Shown: piece after piece, positions 7,641 to 9,628 of the stretch
Layout: each line of letters begins with the position of its first letter
Numbering within the stretch: position 1 is the first letter of the stretch
Source of the DNA: Bacteroidales bacterium
GTDB lineage: Bacteria > Bacteroidota > Bacteroidia > Bacteroidales > UBA932
Direction: 5' to 3'
Assembly (NCBI GenBank): GCA_021443605.1
Contig: JABUTQ010000286.1
Coordinates: 1-9,628 of the forward strand
DNA: 9,628 nt
Position numbers and translations under genes: made by a program
The notes under the pieces: generated by a model
The model's database searches: none
Told to the model about the DNA's origin: nothing
Seen by the model: the letters and a program-made list of their open reading frames with translations, nothing else

Positions 7641-8585
7641 ATGAAAAAAATTGAAAAAGTAAGCATAGGGAAATATGCCTTCACGGTCGAGGAAGACGCA
7701 TTTAAGGTGATAAGTGACTATCTGTCAGACCTTCAAGCGATTCATCCTGCGGAGGTGATAGAGGGGATTGAAGAGCGTATGGCAGAGTTGTTCATCGATA
7801 AATGCCCCGGGAATGCGATTGTCACATATCAGATTGCTATTGAAGTAGTTGGAATCCTTGGTAAACCTGAAAGATATGACGGGGAGAACCCTCCCAATGT
7901 GGAGCAACCCAAAAAGAAACTCTATCGGGATGTGCGCGACAAGATTTTCGGCGGCGTATGCTCCGGACTGGCGGCATTCTTCAATTTGGACATTGCCCTG
8001 ATGAGGGTGATTTGGATTCTTGCATTTTTCCTTCTCTGCATTCCGAACCACGCCGTTTCTGGCACATTGGTAATAGCATATCTGGTGCTTTGGATCTGTA
8101 TTCCCAAGGCCGATACCGTTCAAAAAAGGTATGAAATGAGGGGCGAGAAGATAAGCGTGGAGAATATCGGAGGGCAATTTGGAGCAGGAGTGAAATCAAT
8201 GTCGGATGAAATGAAGGAAAATTCCATCCTCAAAACCGGTGTCAGGGTGATAGAGTGCATCGCAGGGCTGATACTTCTCTCTATCGGAGTGTGCGGCATA
8301 GTAGCGGGCTGCTGCTATCTTGTGGGGATGAACTTAATACACGGATTCGTAGGTATTACCGATTGGATGGTAGCATATTTTGGGATAATACCCAAATTGT
8401 TCGTCACCATCCTCGCCTCGCTCGTTTACTTCATTCCGATGCTCGGGATGTTGTATGCAGGCGTGATGATGACGTTCAATTTGAAATCGCCCCGCTGGAA
8501 GCCGGGGGTTATCCTCTTCATTCTCTGGCTAATAGCAATAATCGCCCTTATCTGCACAACGGTATTTGCAATCTTTGCAGTATAA
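7641..8585 (+). CDS. PspC-domain membrane protein (long paralog with extra C-terminal membrane segments)
   Basis: This 314-aa protein is a paralog of the PspC protein two genes upstream. Residues 6-80 match its N-terminal domain: KYAFTVEEDAFKVISDYL, EGIEERMAELF and VGILGKPERY. The PspC domain (about 94-157) has LYRDVRDKIFGGVCSGLAAFF and two membrane segments (about 119-135 and 139-155). It then adds a polar linker (about 157-198) and further hydrophobic segments at about 203-229, 250-277 and 288-313, none present in the shorter paralog. The protein ends inside or just after the last membrane helix. The ATG at 7641 is 14 bases after the padR stop. It probably acts as a membrane component of a PadR-linked envelope response. 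The role is inferred; the domain assignment is firm. Confidence 0.87.
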   Translation: MKKIEKVSIGKYAFTVEEDAFKVISDYLSDLQAIHPAEVIEGIEERMAELFIDKCPGNAIVTYQIAIEVVGILGKPERYDGENPPNVEQPKKKLYRDVRDKIFGGVCSGLAAFFNLDIALMRVIWILAFFLLCIPNHAVSGTLVIAYLVLWICIPKADTVQKRYEMRGEKISVENIGGQFGAGVKSMSDEMKENSILKTGVRVIECIAGLILLSIGVCGIVAGCCYLVGMNLIHGFVGITDWMVAYFGIIPKLFVTILASLVYFIPMLGMLYAGVMMTFNLKSPRWKPGVILFILWLIAIIALICTTVFAIFAV

Positions 8586-8611
8586 CTGAACTCAGCAGCA
8601 TCTTTCGGTGA

Positions 8612-8670
8612 GATTCTTCACTTCGTTCAGAATGACGTATTGCTGTCATCCTGAGCGATAGCGAAGGATC
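8612..8670. repeat. Long imperfect inverted repeat between convergent genes
   Basis: The arms are 8612-8636 (25 nt) and 8645-8670 (26 nt), with an 8-nt spacer. Aligned against the reverse complement of the second arm, the first matches at 21 of 25 positions plus one single-base gap, and all four differences are transitions. The arms begin GATTCTTC and end GAAGGATC. The sequence resembles the dispersed palindromes of the CTGAGCGAAGCGAAG type that I know from many bacterial genomes; that likeness is from memory. No T-run follows on either strand, so it is not a standard terminator, but it could end or protect both converging transcripts. Confidence 0.75.
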
Positions 8671-8680
8671 TATTCGAATT

Positions 8681-8923
8681 CTACTTGTTTATCTCGGAGG
8701 CGATATGCTCTACAACTTCGCGGACAGTTTCAAACGGCTTTGTGGCATTGAATTGGAAATTTAACTTCTGCTCTATCGCGAGGCTCATAAGGAGCATCGA
8801 CAAGGAATCTATCCCCAAATCGAGCACAAGAGACGAATCCATACTTACCTTTGACATATCCATCTTGGGTTTTACCATCGCCAAGACCTCTTTGAGCTTT
8901 GCGAAAATCTCTTCGTTTGTCAT
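8681..8923 (-). CDS. Acyl carrier protein
   Basis: This 80-aa acidic protein is an acyl carrier protein. The core motif LGIDSLSMLLM carries D39-S40-L41, with S40 as the site for the 4'-phosphopantetheine arm. Length and four-helix pattern are normal. It differs from a typical fatty-acid-synthesis AcpP in having several methionines around helices 1-2 and a less acidic helix 2 (SMLLMSLAIEQKL), so it is probably a dedicated carrier, not the main AcpP. The gene begins six bases after the stop of an AMP-forming acyl-activating enzyme, so the enzyme probably loads an acid onto this carrier. The start ATG at 8923-8921 has a weak AGGA four bases upstream. The pathway cannot be named from the visible part. 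Confidence 0.93.
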   Translation of the reverse strand: MTNEEIFAKLKEVLAMVKPKMDMSKVSMDSSLVLDLGIDSLSMLLMSLAIEQKLNFQFNATKPFETVREVVEHIASEINK

Positions 8924-8929
8924 ACTATC

Positions 8930-9628
8930 CTATTGATTACGTGCAACTTTAAGGCTTCCTGTGCGTTTGAAGTCCTCCTTGCGGACGGTGACTTTCGAAA
9001 CGCGCTGTACTGAAGGCATAGAGCCATTCACCTCCTCGACGAGTTTCGTGAAATAAGCCACTATCTCTTCCCAAGGCTTGCCTTCGAAGGCAGGCATCTG
9101 AGGGAGAATCTCTATGGCGATAACGCCCTCTCCGTCAACGGTATCTTCTTTCACGAGACAATCCTTGACTGTCGGATATTTATAGAACTTATCCTCAATG
9201 ACTTCCGGTGAGATGTTTTCGCCATTGCTGAGGATGATGACGTTCTTGATTCGACCGGTGATATAGAGGAAACCTTCTTCATCGAAACGGGCAAGGTCTC
9301 CGGTCTTTACCCAACCATCTTCAGTAAGGGTGGCGGCAGTGTTCTCAGGATCACCATAATAGCCGAGGAAAGTGTTGTCTCCACGGAACCAAAGTTCTCC
9401 ATCAACAATCTTAACCTCCTGCTCGGGATATATCTTGCCGACAGAATCGGGCTTCTCCTTTGTATTTGCATTTGCCGAAGTGAGGTTTGCCCCCTCGGTC
9501 ATACCATAGCCTGCGTGAAGGGTGACACCCAATTTGTCAAACTCAACCGAAAGTCTCGGAGGTACAAGGGCAGCTCCGGTGATGATGGTCTTGAGCTCTC
9601 CACCAAGGAACTGAGGGCCGTACATCTT
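8930..9628 (-). CDS. AMP-forming acyl-CoA/acyl-ACP synthetase, C-terminal part (runs off right edge)
   Basis: These are the last 232 residues of an ANL-superfamily enzyme (acyl-CoA synthetase / acyl-ACP ligase type), which activates a carboxylic acid with ATP to an acyl-AMP and passes it to a thiol. Visible motifs, numbered from the window edge: GYGMTEG (40-46, the YGxTE motif); GWVKTGDLARF (105-115) with the ribose-binding D111; GRIKNVIILSNGENISPEVIE (125-145), containing the hinge region; and the terminal KRTGSLKVAR (221-230) with candidate catalytic lysine K227. The usual TxxGK reads TGSLK, so the glycine before the lysine is replaced by leucine. The fatty-acid-like motif order and the acyl carrier gene six bases downstream suggest loading of that carrier. 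Substrate cannot be told because most of the acid-binding pocket lies outside the window. Confidence 0.93.
   Translation of the reverse strand, partial: KMYGPQFLGGELKTIITGAALVPPRLSVEFDKLGVTLHAGYGMTEGANLTSANANTKEKPDSVGKIYPEQEVKIVDGELWFRGDNTFLGYYGDPENTAATLTEDGWVKTGDLARFDEEGFLYITGRIKNVIILSNGENISPEVIEDKFYKYPTVKDCLVKEDTVDGEGVIAIEILPQMPAFEGKPWEEIVAYFTKLVEEVNGSMPSVQRVSKVTVRKEDFKRTGSLKVARNQ

Noticed and set aside
8612..8670. Reading the inverted repeat as a rho-independent terminator
   Set aside because: No T-run follows the hairpin in either direction, so only the repeat itself is claimed.
8685..8936. Plus-strand reading frame opposite the acyl carrier gene
   Set aside because: The minus strand encodes a clear acyl carrier protein with its DSL motif; the plus frame is its complement.
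1..9628. CRISPR array, tRNA, rRNA, insertion sequence or phage genes
   Set aside because: Nearly all sequence is taken by ordinary genes, the spacers are short, and no regularly spaced repeats, transposase motifs or structured RNA sequences were seen.

Overview
The window looks like a chromosomal segment of a Bacteroidota (order Bacteroidales) bacterium. The evidence is mixed. Good matches to the Bacteroidota -7 promoter box (TAnnTTTG) precede two plus-strand genes. Shine-Dalgarno sites are missing at most starts. MutS has a Bacteroidales-like N-terminus. The PspC proteins carry the extra N-terminal domain I associate with this phylum. I cannot fix the family or genus by eye. All intact genes look functional. 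I see no rRNA, tRNA, CRISPR array, insertion sequence or phage gene.

The layout has three blocks. Block 1 (positions 1-2551, minus strand) holds three closely packed genes, in transcription order: an exported alpha/beta-hydrolase of unknown substrate, a lipoprotein of the beta-lactamase/penicillin-binding serine hydrolase family, and the first 94 codons of rsmA (ksgA), the 16S rRNA dimethyladenosine transferase. rsmA runs off the left edge and appears to start at TTG, two bases after the preceding stop codon. Block 2 (2704-8585, plus strand) is divergent from block 1 across a 152-bp spacer. It holds mutS (DNA mismatch repair), then nine bases later a MacB/FtsX-type ABC permease. After a weak terminator-like hairpin and a new promoter box comes a tight cassette: PspC protein, PadR regulator, larger PspC protein. 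Block 3 (8681-9628, minus strand) converges on block 2. It holds the C-terminal part of an AMP-forming acyl-activating enzyme followed six bases later by an acyl carrier protein. A long imperfect inverted repeat lies in the 95-bp gap between the convergent blocks.

The likely functional units are as follows. The ligase and carrier protein probably form an acyl-loading pair. The PspC-PadR-PspC cassette probably forms a membrane-linked regulatory unit in which PadR controls its own operon. The mutS-permease and hydrolase-rsmA groupings look like housekeeping genes sharing transcripts with unrelated envelope genes. No clear new biological system is evident. The points most worth a second look are the paired PspC paralogs around PadR, the promoter box placed almost on the mutS start codon, and the inverted repeat.
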